The notes under the pieces were generated by a model that saw only the letters and a list, made by a program, of their open reading frames with translations, was not told where the DNA came from and did not search any database. DNA of 64,000 nt. Origin: JANXPZ01 sp033853925. GTDB taxonomy: Bacteria > Eisenbacteria > RBG-16-71-46. The stretch lies in assembly GCA_033853925.1 (NCBI GenBank), contig JAWOLC010000016.1, forward strand, positions 16,775-80,774. The letters run 5' to 3'. Position numbers and translations under genes: made by a program. This document shows, piece after piece, positions 44,296-52,786 of the stretch; the stretch's first letter is position 1, and the number at the start of each line of letters is the position of its first letter.

Positions 44296-45527
44296 CGGAC
44301 ACGTTGCCCGCGGCCGGCGCCGCGGCCGTCGAGGAGCGCGAGCGGTTCGCGCCGGTCTATCCCCTGCCCCGGCTCGAGCTGGCGTCGGGACGCGGCGCAT
44401 GGGTCGTGGACGCCGCGGGGCGCCAGTACCTCGACTTCGTGAGCGGCATCGCCGTGAACGCGTTCGGGCACGCGCCGCCCGGGCTCGCCCGCGCCATCGC
44501 CCGCCAGACGCGGGTGCTGGTCCACGCCTCGAACCTCTTCACGCACGGGCCGGGCGAGGCCCTCGCCGCCGGGCTCACGGAGGCCACGGGCTACGACCGG
44601 GTGTTCTTCTGCAACAGCGGCAGCGAGGGCGTCGAGGCCGCCCTCAAGTTCGCCCGCGCGCGGGCGAGGGCCCGGGGACGCGCCGGGCGCGGGGTTCTCG
44701 CCTTCCGCGGAGGCTTTCACGGACGCACCGCGCTGTCGCTCTCGGTGACGTGGACGCCCGCGTACCGCGAGCCCTTCGAGCCCCTGGTGCCGGGCGTCCG
44801 CTTCGCGGACTTCGACCGGGCGGAAGCCTTGGACGAGGCGCTCGACGCGGAGATCTGCGCGGCGATCGTCGAGCCCGTGCAGGGCGAGAGCGGCGTGATC
44901 CCCGCCAGCCGAGAGTTCCTCGAGAAGCTGCGGGCGCGCTGCACCGAGCGCGGTGCCCTGCTGATCTTCGACGAAGTGCAGTGCGGCCTGGGCCGTTGCG
45001 GCCGACTCCTCGCCGCGGAGCACTACGGGGTCCGCGCCGACCTCGTGGTCCTGAGCAAGGCTCTCGGCGGGGGGCTGCCCCTGGGCGCCGTGCTCATGAC
45101 GGCCGAAGTCGCCGACGCCCTCGCCCCCGGCATGCACGGCTGCACCTTCGGCGGCGGTCCCGTGTCGACCACGGCGGGGGCCTGGGTCCTCGCCCGCGTG
45201 CGCCGGCCGGCCTTCCTCGCCCGCGTGCGCCGCCGCGGGCGGGAGCTGGGGGCGGGACTCGAGGCGCTGGCGGCGCGGCGGCCCTCGCTCGCCCAGGCCC
45301 GCGGCCTCGGCCTGATGCGCGCGGTCGAGATCGCCCCCGCCGCCCCGTACGACCCACCCATGCTCGTCGCCGCGGCTCGCGAGCAGGGCCTCCTGCTCGT
45401 GCGCGGCGGCCCCCGAGCCGTGCGCTTCCTTCCCCCGCTCAACGTGACCCACGGCGAGATCGCGCTGGCCCTCGAGCGCTTCGAGGCCGCGGTCGCCACC
45501 CTCGAGAAGAAAGGCGAGACGAGATGA
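44292..45527 (+). CDS. argD: Acetylornithine aminotransferase ArgD (411 aa)
   Basis: This class III PLP aminotransferase converts N-acetylglutamate semialdehyde to N-acetylornithine with glutamate. Motifs are 'GRQYLDFVSGIAVNAFGH', 'FFCNSGSEGVEAALKFAR', 'FRGGFHGRT', 'EPVQGESGV' and 'LIFDEVQCGLGR'. The PLP lysine is Lys256 in 'VLSKALGGG', and 'TFGGGPVSTTAG' follows. Length is normal. It overlaps both neighbours by four bases, consistent with translational coupling along the operon. Confidence 0.95.
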   Translation: MTDTLPAAGAAAVEERERFAPVYPLPRLELASGRGAWVVDAAGRQYLDFVSGIAVNAFGHAPPGLARAIARQTRVLVHASNLFTHGPGEALAAGLTEATGYDRVFFCNSGSEGVEAALKFARARARARGRAGRGVLAFRGGFHGRTALSLSVTWTPAYREPFEPLVPGVRFADFDRAEALDEALDAEICAAIVEPVQGESGVIPASREFLEKLRARCTERGALLIFDEVQCGLGRCGRLLAAEHYGVRADLVVLSKALGGGLPLGAVLMTAEVADALAPGMHGCTFGGGPVSTTAGAWVLARVRRPAFLARVRRRGRELGAGLEALAARRPSLAQARGLGLMRAVEIAPAAPYDPPMLVAAAREQGLLLVRGGPRAVRFLPPLNVTHGEIALALERFEAAVATLEKKGETR

Positions 45528-46921
45528 AGAACGGACACGAGATCGAGAAGGCAGTGCTCGCGTACTCCGGCGGACTCGACACCAGCATCATCGTGCCCTG
45601 GCTGAAGGAGCAATACGGGTGCGAGGTCGTCTGCTACTGCGCGGACGTCGGGCAGGGCGCCGAGCTGGAGGGGCTCGAGGCCAAGGCGCTCGCCAGCGGC
45701 GCGAGCGAGGTCGTGGTCGAGGACCTGCGCGAGCCCTTCCTCACCGATTTCGCCTTTCCCGCGCTCCGGGCCGCCGCCGTCTACGAGGGACGCTACCTGC
45801 TCGGCACCTCGCTCGCCCGCCCGCTGATCGCCGCCCGGCAGGTGCACTGGGCGCTGCGGCTGGGAGCGGACGCCGTGGCCCACGGCTGCACCGGCAAGGG
45901 AAACGATCAGGTGCGCTTCGAGCTGGCCTACCAGGCCCTGGCGCCCCGGCTCGCCGTGATCGCGCCGTGGCGGGAGTGGGACCTCACGTCCCGCGAGGAC
46001 GCGCTCGCCTACGCGGCGCGCCATGGCATCCCGGTCGCGCAGACGTCGCGAGATCTCTTCTCGCGGGACGGGAACCTGTGGCACCTCTCGCACGAGGGCG
46101 GGCCGCTCGAGGATCCCGCGACCGTGGCCCCCGAGAGCCTCTATCGCCTGACCCGCGCTCCGGAGCGGCAGCCCGCCGCGCCGGAGCGCGTGACCCTCGG
46201 CTTCACCGGCGGGCGGCCCGTGAGCCTGGACGGGGAGAGCCTCGAGCCCGTGGCCCTGGTCACGGCGCTGAACGAGCGTGCCGGCCGGCACGGGGTGGGA
46301 CGCGTGGACATCGTCGAGAGCCGCCTCGTGGGGATGAAGTCGCGCGGGGTCTACGAGACGCCGGCCGGGACGGTGCTGCGGGAGGCGCTGGAGGATCTGT
46401 GCGCGCTGGTGCTGCCGCACGACCTGCTGCGCACGCGCGCGGAGCTGGCGCCGCGCTTCGCGGACCTCGTCTACAACGGGCAGTGGTTCTCGCCCCTGCG
46501 CGCGGCCCTGCAGGCCTTCGCCGACACGGCGCTCGAGCCGGCGAGCGGGGAGGTGACGGTGGAGCTTCACCGCGGGCAGGTCCGGGCCGTGGCGCGCACG
46601 AGCCCCTGGTCGCTCTATCGCCCGGGGCTGGCCTCCTTCGACATGACCGGCTACGACGCCACGCACGCCGAGGGCTTCATCCGGCTCTTCGGCCTGCCCC
46701 TGGCGACCGCGGCCTGGCGCGACGCCGAGGCGAGGACGAGCGGCGACGCCCCCGCGGCCGCACGAAGCCGCCCGGAGCCTGTGGGCGCGTGGAGCCCGGT
46801 GAGGATCGGCGAGGCGAGCCCGGCCGGGGAGCCGAGCGCACCCGAGGAGCCCCCGAGGCACCGGTGCTCCACCTCCCCGGCGCCCGAAGCGGCGCGACCC
46901 GGGACCCGCCATGCCGACTGA
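45524..46921 (+). CDS. argG: Argininosuccinate synthase ArgG (465 aa)
   Basis: ArgG joins citrulline and aspartate using ATP. The N-terminus 'VLAYSGGLDTSIIVPWL' carries the SGGxDS-type PP-loop, with 'HGCTGKGNDQVRFEL' and 'SRDLFSRDGNLWHLSHEGG' further on and 'DIVESRLVGMKSRGVYETP' after that. The core ends near residue 400. A tail of about 65 residues, rich in Ala, Pro, Arg and Ser, follows and overlaps argH by 11 bases; this tail is not usual for the family and may be disordered. Confidence 0.95.
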   Translation: MKNGHEIEKAVLAYSGGLDTSIIVPWLKEQYGCEVVCYCADVGQGAELEGLEAKALASGASEVVVEDLREPFLTDFAFPALRAAAVYEGRYLLGTSLARPLIAARQVHWALRLGADAVAHGCTGKGNDQVRFELAYQALAPRLAVIAPWREWDLTSREDALAYAARHGIPVAQTSRDLFSRDGNLWHLSHEGGPLEDPATVAPESLYRLTRAPERQPAAPERVTLGFTGGRPVSLDGESLEPVALVTALNERAGRHGVGRVDIVESRLVGMKSRGVYETPAGTVLREALEDLCALVLPHDLLRTRAELAPRFADLVYNGQWFSPLRAALQAFADTALEPASGEVTVELHRGQVRAVARTSPWSLYRPGLASFDMTGYDATHAEGFIRLFGLPLATAAWRDAEARTSGDAPAAARSRPEPVGAWSPVRIGEASPAGEPSAPEEPPRHRCSTSPAPEAARPGTRHAD

Positions 46922-48863
46922 TCCCGTGTGGCGGGCGCGGACCGGGGGCGACCTGGATCCCCGCGCGCGCGCGCTCAACGATTCCCTCCCCGTGGACCGG
47001 CGGCTGTGGCCCGAGGAGATCGAGCTGTCGCGCGCCTATGCCCAGGCGATCGCCGAGGCCGGGGTGCTCGCGCCCGCGGAGCTGATCGCCCTCCTGGCCG
47101 CCCTCGACGGTCTGGAGGAGGATCTCGCCGCGGACCGCACGACCCTCGAGGGCGAGGACGTCCATTCGGCCATCGAGGCCGCGCTGGCCGCACGCTGCGG
47201 GGCGCCGGCCCGGCGTCTGCACACGGGTCGTAGCCGCAACGACCAGGTGGCGACGCTGCTCCGCCTGCGCGTGGGGACGCTGTGCCGCGAGGCGGTCGAG
47301 GGCGTGCGCGCCCTGGAGCGCGCCCTCGTCGCCCAGGCGCGCGCGGCCGGCGATCGGGTGGTGGCCGCCCAGACTCACCTGCAGCCCGCCCAGGCGGTGC
47401 GGCTCGCCCACTGGTGGCTCGCTCCCGTCGCCGCGCTCGAGCGCGACGAGGTGCGGCTGCTGGCGGCGCGGGAGGCGGCGGACCTGATGCCGCTCGGAGC
47501 GGGCGCGCTGGCCGGCACGCCGCTCCGCTACGACCGCCTCGCGCTGGCCGAGCGTCTCGGCTTCACGCGCCTGGCGAGCAACAGCCTGGATGCCGTGGGG
47601 GACCGCGACTTCGCTCAGGAGTATCTGAGCGCCGCGGCGCTGCTCGGCGTCCACCTCTCGCGCCTCGCCGAGGACCTCGTGCTGGCTTGCTCCCCGGGCT
47701 TCGGGTGGTTCCGGCCCCCCGCCGCCTTCTCGACCGGCTCGAGCCTGCTTCCGCAGAAGCGCAATCCCGACGTGTTCGAGCTGGCCCGCGGCAAGGCCGG
47801 GCGGCTGATCGCCAACGCCCAGCGCCTGGCCGTCGTGCTCAAGGGCCTGCCGTCCGCGTACCAGAAGGACCTGCAGGAGGACAAGGAAGCGGTCTTCGAC
47901 ACCGCCGACACGCTCGCTCTCCTCCTCGCCGCGCTGCCGCCGGCCATCGCCGCGCTCGAGTGCGAGGACGCGAGGCTCCGAGAGGGTCTGACGCCGGACC
48001 TGCTCGCCGTCGAGCTGGCGGATTCGCTGGTCGCGGCGGGGACGCCCTTCCGGGATGCCCATGCCGCGGTCGGCCGGCTGTGGGCGGAGGCCGAGCGAGC
48101 GCGGGTGGAGCCCGGCGCGCTTCCCGAGTCCGCGCGGCTGGCCATCTCCCCGCACTTCACCGACGCCCGGCTCGCGTCGCTCTCGTTCGAGGCCGCGCTC
48201 GCGCGGCGCGATCACCCGCCCGGCACGGGCGCAGCCTCGGTGGCGGACCAGATCGCCCGGCACGAAGCCCGCCTGGGCCTGAACGACGGCGACCCCGAGG
48301 ACGCGGCGCTCCCCGTGCCGCGGCCGGCCGGCCGCCGGGCGCCCGGGCTCCTGCCTGCGGGGCAGCCTCTCCGGGAGCCGCGGCCCGCCCCGCCGTCGGG
48401 ACTGGCTCTGCGGCGCGCGGCCCCGGCCGACGTCCACGGCATCGGCCGGCTGATGAGCGCCTACGTGATCGAGGGCACTCTGCTTCCGCGCCCCATGAGC
48501 GAGCTGTTCCGCTCCTTCCGCGAGTTCCACGTGGCGACGCAGGACGGCGAGGTCGTGGGCTGCGCGGCGCTGCGCCTCCTCTGGGACGACCTCGGCGAGG
48601 TGCGCACCCTCGCCGTGCGGCCCGACCACCACGGCAACGGACTGGGCGCGGGGCTCGTGGAGCGCGTGGTGGACGATGCGCGCGCCCTGGGTCTGGCGCG
48701 CGTGATCGCGCTCACGCGCGAGGTGCCCTTCTTCGAGCGCTGCGGCTTCACCGTGGCGGATCGCGACTCCCTGCCGCGCAAGGTCTGGGCGGACTGCATC
48801 CGCTGCCCGCGGCGTCACGCGTGCGACGAGGTCGCCGTCGTGCGGGAGCTGGAGCCCCGATGA
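46911..48863 (+). CDS. argH: Argininosuccinate lyase fused to a GNAT acetyltransferase, ArgH(A)-type (650 aa)
   Basis: Residues about 5-460 are argininosuccinate lyase: 'LHTGRSRNDQVATLLRL', 'THLQPAQAVRLAHW' and the flexible signature 'GSSLLPQKRNPDVFEL' with Ser277/278. After a Pro/Gly linker, about 505-650 form a GNAT domain: 'LALRRAAPADVHGIGRLM', 'GCAALRLLWDDLGEVRTL', the acetyl-CoA loop 'RPDHHGNGLGAGLVERV', and 'EVPFFERCGF' as in ArgA-type N-acetylglutamate synthases. Fusions of this kind are known to perform both the first and last steps of arginine synthesis. A late 'CIRCPRRHAC' resembles the Cys-containing tail of ArgA-like GNATs. Confidence 0.94.
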   Translation: MPTDPVWRARTGGDLDPRARALNDSLPVDRRLWPEEIELSRAYAQAIAEAGVLAPAELIALLAALDGLEEDLAADRTTLEGEDVHSAIEAALAARCGAPARRLHTGRSRNDQVATLLRLRVGTLCREAVEGVRALERALVAQARAAGDRVVAAQTHLQPAQAVRLAHWWLAPVAALERDEVRLLAAREAADLMPLGAGALAGTPLRYDRLALAERLGFTRLASNSLDAVGDRDFAQEYLSAAALLGVHLSRLAEDLVLACSPGFGWFRPPAAFSTGSSLLPQKRNPDVFELARGKAGRLIANAQRLAVVLKGLPSAYQKDLQEDKEAVFDTADTLALLLAALPPAIAALECEDARLREGLTPDLLAVELADSLVAAGTPFRDAHAAVGRLWAEAERARVEPGALPESARLAISPHFTDARLASLSFEAALARRDHPPGTGAASVADQIARHEARLGLNDGDPEDAALPVPRPAGRRAPGLLPAGQPLREPRPAPPSGLALRRAAPADVHGIGRLMSAYVIEGTLLPRPMSELFRSFREFHVATQDGEVVGCAALRLLWDDLGEVRTLAVRPDHHGNGLGAGLVERVVDDARALGLARVIALTREVPFFERCGFTVADRDSLPRKVWADCIRCPRRHACDEVAVVRELEPR

Positions 48864-50092
48864 GGCCCGAGCACCCGACCTGCCCGGCGGACCCGCTCTC
48901 GGGCTTCCGGCTCGCGCCGGGCTTCCGCGCCGGGGCGGCGGCCTGCGGACTCAAGGCGAGCGGGGCCCTCGACATCGCCCTCGTGGCTTCTCAGAGCCCC
49001 GCCTCCGCCGCCGCCGTGTTCACCACGAATCGCTTCCCCGCGGCGCCCGTCCTCTACGACCGGGCGGTCCTCGCCCGCGATCCCGCCGGGCTCCGCGCCC
49101 TCGTCGCGAACGCGGGGTGCGCGAACGCCTGCACGGGTCCGGGCGGCCTCGTGGACGCGCGGCGCATGGCCTCCCTGGCCGCGGAGTCCGTGGGCTGTCC
49201 CGAGGAGGGCGTGCTCGTGCTCTCGACGGGCGTCATCGGCGTGCCGCTGGACATGGGGAAGGTGGCGCGCGGAGTTCGCGCGGCCGCGGCCCGGCTCGGC
49301 GAGGACGCGGCGGAGGCGGCCCGGGCGGTGCTGACCACGGACACGCGACCCAAGGTCGCGGCTGGCGAGGTCGCGCTCGCGGGCGGGCCCGTCGTGGTGC
49401 GCGGCTTCGCCAAGGGCGCGGGCATGATCCACCCCCACATGGCCACCATGCTCGCCGTGCTCACCACGGACGCGGCGGCGGCGCCCGGGCGGTTGCGGCG
49501 CGCCCTTCGCGCGGCCGTCGCGGCCAGCTTCAACCGCATCAGCGTGGACGGCGACATGAGCACCAACGACACCGTGCTGCTCCTGGCCTCGGGAGCTTCG
49601 GGCGTCGAGGTGCAGGCCGGCGACGAGCCCGCCTTCGTCGCGGCGCTCACCGCCACCTGCGCCTCGCTCGCGCGGCAGATCGCCAGGGACGGCGAAGGCG
49701 CCACGCGGCTGGTCGAGATCACCGTGAGAGGAGCCGCCGACGCCCGGCAGGCCCACGCCGTGGCCGACGCCGTCGCCCGCTCCAGCCTGGTGAAGACCGC
49801 GGTGCACGGCGGCGATCCCAACTGGGGACGCATCCTCGCGGCCGCCGGCCGGAGCGGCGCGGCCCTGGAGCCGCAGCGGGTCGGGCTCAGCTTCGGCCCC
49901 CCGGAGCGCGAGGTGCCGGTGGTCGCCCGCGGCCAGCGCGCGGACTACGACGAGCGGGAGGCCGCCGCGCTCCTGCGCCTGGATCCCGTGCACATCACCC
50001 TCGACCTGGGCCTCGGCGAAGGGCGCTCCACGGTGTGGACCTGCGACCTGAGCGCGGAGTACGTGGCCATCAACGCGCACTACACCACGTAG
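48860..50092 (+). CDS. argJ: Glutamate N-acetyltransferase/amino-acid acetyltransferase ArgJ (410 aa)
   Basis: ArgJ transfers the acetyl group from N-acetylornithine to glutamate, recycling it, and some members also use acetyl-CoA. It is made as a precursor that cleaves itself before a threonine; here the site is 'HMATML' with Thr196. Other motifs are 'ANAGCANACTG', 'STGVIGVPLDM', 'KGAGMIHPHMA', 'FNRISVDGDMSTNDTV' and 'VKTAVHGGDPNWGRI'. The C-terminus 'EYVAINAHYTT' is typical. It overlaps argH by four bases and ends the operon; a hairpin follows. Confidence 0.96.
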   Translation: MRPEHPTCPADPLSGFRLAPGFRAGAAACGLKASGALDIALVASQSPASAAAVFTTNRFPAAPVLYDRAVLARDPAGLRALVANAGCANACTGPGGLVDARRMASLAAESVGCPEEGVLVLSTGVIGVPLDMGKVARGVRAAAARLGEDAAEAARAVLTTDTRPKVAAGEVALAGGPVVVRGFAKGAGMIHPHMATMLAVLTTDAAAAPGRLRRALRAAVAASFNRISVDGDMSTNDTVLLLASGASGVEVQAGDEPAFVAALTATCASLARQIARDGEGATRLVEITVRGAADARQAHAVADAVARSSLVKTAVHGGDPNWGRILAAAGRSGAALEPQRVGLSFGPPEREVPVVARGQRADYDEREAAALLRLDPVHITLDLGLGEGRSTVWTCDLSAEYVAINAHYTT

Positions 50093-50098
50093 TCCGGC

Positions 50099-50122
50099 GC
50101 CGGCGCGCCCGATCGCGCCGGC
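50099..50122 (+). terminator. Hairpin at the end of the arginine operon
   Basis: The stem gccggcgcg/cgcgccggc with loop CCCGAT starts seven bases after the argJ stop. There is no T-run. Confidence 0.5.
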
Positions 50123-50265
50123 CCGGCGCCGCGAGACGCTCCCCCGCTTCCCCTCCGCCACTCACCGGCGCGCCGCCGCCATTCGCCGAAAAGTGCGCGC
50201 CCGGGCGGCGCTCCTTCCGTAGGTTCCTCGTGGAGGCCGACGAAAGGGCCGGAAGGAGGACGGCG

Positions 50266-50649
50266 ATGGAATCGAGCGGGCGAACCGAGATCGTGAAGAG
50301 GGCCGTGCACAGGGAGCGGCTCGTCTGGGGACTCTTCCTGATCGCTCTGGGAGCCCTGCTGCTCCTGGATCGCTTCGGGCCCTGGAGCCTGCCCGGCCTC
50401 GGACAGCTCTGGCCCGTCCTGTTCTTCGCCTTCGCCCTGGCCCGCTTGCTGGACGGCCGGCCCGGAGGCGCCCTGACCCTGGCGGGTCTGGGGACGTGGT
50501 TCCTGGCGGTCGAGTTCCACTGGTACGGCCTCACCTGGGGGAACTCGTGGCCCCTGTCGCTGGTCGCGGTGGGGCTGGGTATCGTCGTGCGTGCGCTCAC
50601 GGGCGAGGATCGCCGGCGGCTGCGCCGGCTGGGGGTGAAGCTTGACTGA
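50266..50649 (+). CDS. LiaI/LiaF-type transmembrane domain protein (127 aa)
   Basis: Three or four closely spaced hydrophobic segments ('LVWGLFLIALGALLLLDRFG', 'LWPVLFFAFALARLL', 'WPLSLVAVGLGIVVRAL') fit the DUF5668/LiaF transmembrane region. Such proteins sense or transmit envelope stress. The ATG follows GGAAGGAGGA. It starts a five-gene operon with another membrane protein, a full LiaF-like protein and a LytS/LytTR pair, so it probably belongs to the sensing unit. Confidence 0.8.
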   Translation: MESSGRTEIVKRAVHRERLVWGLFLIALGALLLLDRFGPWSLPGLGQLWPVLFFAFALARLLDGRPGGALTLAGLGTWFLAVEFHWYGLTWGNSWPLSLVAVGLGIVVRALTGEDRRRLRRLGVKLD

Positions 50650-50659
50650 GCCGATCGGA

Positions 50660-50932
50660 ATGCGCGAGCGTCAGGCGTGGATCGTGGTCACCGCGGTGCT
50701 GTCGACCGCGCTGGCCTGGCTGGCCGCCCTGAGCCTGGCCCTGGTGTGGAGCGCGTACGTGGAGCGGGCCCCGGAACTGGTGGTGGTCATGCGCGCCCTG
50801 GGGCACGCCTTGCTGCAGGTGGGCCGGATCGGCGCGCCGGCGGCGGGAGCCGCGGGCGTCGCGTCCGCCCTCCTGCTGGCGGCCGCGCTGCCGCACCGGG
50901 CCGGCGTCGCGAGGAGTGAGCGTCATGGCTGA
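50660..50932 (+). CDS. Small membrane protein of the LytS/LiaF operon (90 aa)
   Basis: Two hydrophobic helices are present ('IVVTAVLSTALAWLAALSLALVW' and 'AGAAGVASALLLAAAL'). It is not recognised as a family. The ATG at 50660 is used; a TTG at 50642 that overlaps the upstream stop would add six residues. It overlaps the following gene by eight bases, so it is in the operon. Conservation cannot be judged from this sequence alone. Confidence 0.6.
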   Translation: MRERQAWIVVTAVLSTALAWLAALSLALVWSAYVERAPELVVVMRALGHALLQVGRIGAPAAGAAGVASALLLAAALPHRAGVARSERHG

Positions 50933-51704
50933 AGATTCTCCGCTCGACAGCGCCCGGCAGGAAGCGGGGCGCACCGTGTGTGGGGCCCAGTGCCGCCCGC
51001 GCTCGCTGCCCCCGGTCGGACGGGTCGTGGTCGGCCTCCTCATCGTCACGCTCGGCGTCCTCTTCACCCTCGACAACCTGGGAGTCGTGAGCGCCGGCGA
51101 GATCCTGCGCTGGTGGCCGGCGGTGCTGCTGCTCTACGGGCTCGCGAAGCTGACCGGCACCTGCTGCCGACGGGGACTGGTCGCCGGGACCATCTTCACG
51201 ACCGCGGGCGCCGTGCTCCTGGCCCACGAGGCGGGATGGATCTCGGCCGACCCCTGGGACTTCTGGCCCGTGATCCTCGTCGTCATCGGCGGCTCCATGG
51301 TGGCCCGGTCGTGGCGGTCCGGCCGACAGCAGCAGACGGGCCCGCCGCCGGCGCCGGGGTCCGGCGAGCCCTCGTCCGCCATCCACACCTTCGCCCTCTT
51401 GTCGGGGGTCGAGCGGAAGGTCCTCTCGCAGGACTTCCGGGGCGGCGAGGTGACGGCCATCATGGGCGGACAGGATCTGGATCTGCGCGGCGCCCGGCTC
51501 GCCGACGGCGCCGCGTCCATCGATCTGTTCGTGCTCTGGGGCGGCGTGGACCTGCACGTGCCCGAGGGCTGGAAGGTGACGGTCGAGGCGACCACGCTGC
51601 TGGGCGGCTTCGAGGACGCGACGCGCTCTCCGGTCGGCGAGGAGCGCGGACATCTGATCCTCAAGGGCCTGGTCCTGATGGGTGGGGTCGAGGTCAAGAA
51701 CTGA
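50925..51704 (+). CDS. LiaF-like envelope-stress protein (259 aa)
   Basis: Four hydrophobic segments (about 30-140, e.g. 'VVVGLLIVTLGVLFTLDNLG' and 'WPVILVVIGGSMVARSW') are followed by a soluble beta-helical C-terminal domain. This domain has the repeated 'VTAIMGGQDLDLRGA', 'LFVLWGGVDLHVPEGW' and 'TTLLGGFED' pattern of the LiaF/DUF1707-associated 'cell wall-active antibiotics response' domain. LiaF proteins hold their kinase inactive until envelope damage. The ATG has GAGGAG at good spacing. It overlaps the LytS-type kinase by one base. Confidence 0.85.
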   Translation: MAEDSPLDSARQEAGRTVCGAQCRPRSLPPVGRVVVGLLIVTLGVLFTLDNLGVVSAGEILRWWPAVLLLYGLAKLTGTCCRRGLVAGTIFTTAGAVLLAHEAGWISADPWDFWPVILVVIGGSMVARSWRSGRQQQTGPPPAPGSGEPSSAIHTFALLSGVERKVLSQDFRGGEVTAIMGGQDLDLRGARLADGAASIDLFVLWGGVDLHVPEGWKVTVEATTLLGGFEDATRSPVGEERGHLILKGLVLMGGVEVKN

Positions 51705-52786
51705 TGCATCCCTTCTTCCGCAGCCGCCAGCGGCTCGGGCTCTATCTGTTGAGCTGGCTCGCCGTCGTCGCCGTCCTGGCAGCCTTCGTCGGCGGGCTGC
51801 AGAGGCGCTCGGCCGAGTCCACCCTGGCCTTCGTCGTTCCTCTCGCGCTCGTCTACGCCTTCATCTGCCTCTCGGCCTGGTGGGTCTGCCGGGCGAACCC
51901 GCTCGAGCGCACGCCGCGGCTGCGGCTGTTCGGCGCCCTGGGCGCGGCCTCGATCCAGGCGAGCCTCTCGTGGGTCGCGATCGGCGCCGTCTGGGACCTG
52001 TTCCTCACCAAGCGCCTCCATCTCGACCCCGGGCGCGAAGGCCTCCCCGCGGACCTCGTCTTCCTCTGGGTGGCGGGCAACCTGCTCTATGCCCAGTCGC
52101 TGGTGATCCACTACTTCATGCTCGCGCAGGAGAACGCGCGCGAAGCGGAGCGCCGGCTGCTGGCGACCCAGGTCACCGCGCGCGAGGCGGAGCTGCGGGC
52201 GCTGCGGGCCCAGCTCCATCCCCACTTCCTCTTCAACAGCCTCAACTCGATCAGCGCCCTGGTGGGGCAGGACCCCGAGGCCGCGCGGCGCATGTGCGGC
52301 CTGCTGGGCGACTTCCTGCGCACCAGCCTGGCCCTGGGCGGGCGGGAGCGTGTGGCCCTGGAGGAAGAGCTGGCCCTGGCCGATCGCTACCTCGCCATCG
52401 AGCAGGTGCGCTTCGGCGGGCGGCTGGCGGTGGAGCGGGCGGTCGAGCCCGCGGCGCTCCCCTGCCTCGTGCCTCCGCTCCTCATCCAGCCGCTCGTCGA
52501 GAACGCCGTGAAGCACGGAGTCGCGGACCGCACGGAGGGCGGGACGATCCGCATCGAGGCCCGCCGCCACGGCGCGACGCTGGAGATCGCGGTCGAGAAC
52601 CCGCGCGACCCCGAGGCGCCGCCGCGGCGCGGCAGCGGGCTGGGGCTGGAGAACGTGCGCCAGCGGCTGGCCGCGCTCGATCCGCGGCGCGCCGGGCTGG
52701 ACGTGGCCCAGGAGCCGGGGCGCTTCCGCGTGCGTCTGAGCCTGCCCGCCCTCGACGGCGCCCGTGCCCCCGCGAGGTCCGCATGA
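51704..52786 (+). CDS. LytS/YehU-family sensor histidine kinase (360 aa)
   Basis: Four transmembrane helices (about 12-32, 42-62, 78-100, 118-140) are followed by a coiled-coil linker. The His_kinase domain 'LRAQLHPHFLFNSLNSISAL' has phospho-acceptor His174, and the HATPase has 'PLLIQPLVENAVKHGV' and 'GSGLGLENVRQRL'. The kinase should respond to the envelope through its membrane domain and the LiaF-like neighbour, and phosphorylate the LytTR regulator that overlaps it by four bases. There are no extracytoplasmic sensor loops of any size. Confidence 0.93.
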   Translation: MHPFFRSRQRLGLYLLSWLAVVAVLAAFVGGLQRRSAESTLAFVVPLALVYAFICLSAWWVCRANPLERTPRLRLFGALGAASIQASLSWVAIGAVWDLFLTKRLHLDPGREGLPADLVFLWVAGNLLYAQSLVIHYFMLAQENAREAERRLLATQVTAREAELRALRAQLHPHFLFNSLNSISALVGQDPEAARRMCGLLGDFLRTSLALGGRERVALEEELALADRYLAIEQVRFGGRLAVERAVEPAALPCLVPPLLIQPLVENAVKHGVADRTEGGTIRIEARRHGATLEIAVENPRDPEAPPRRGSGLGLENVRQRLAALDPRRAGLDVAQEPGRFRVRLSLPALDGARAPARSA

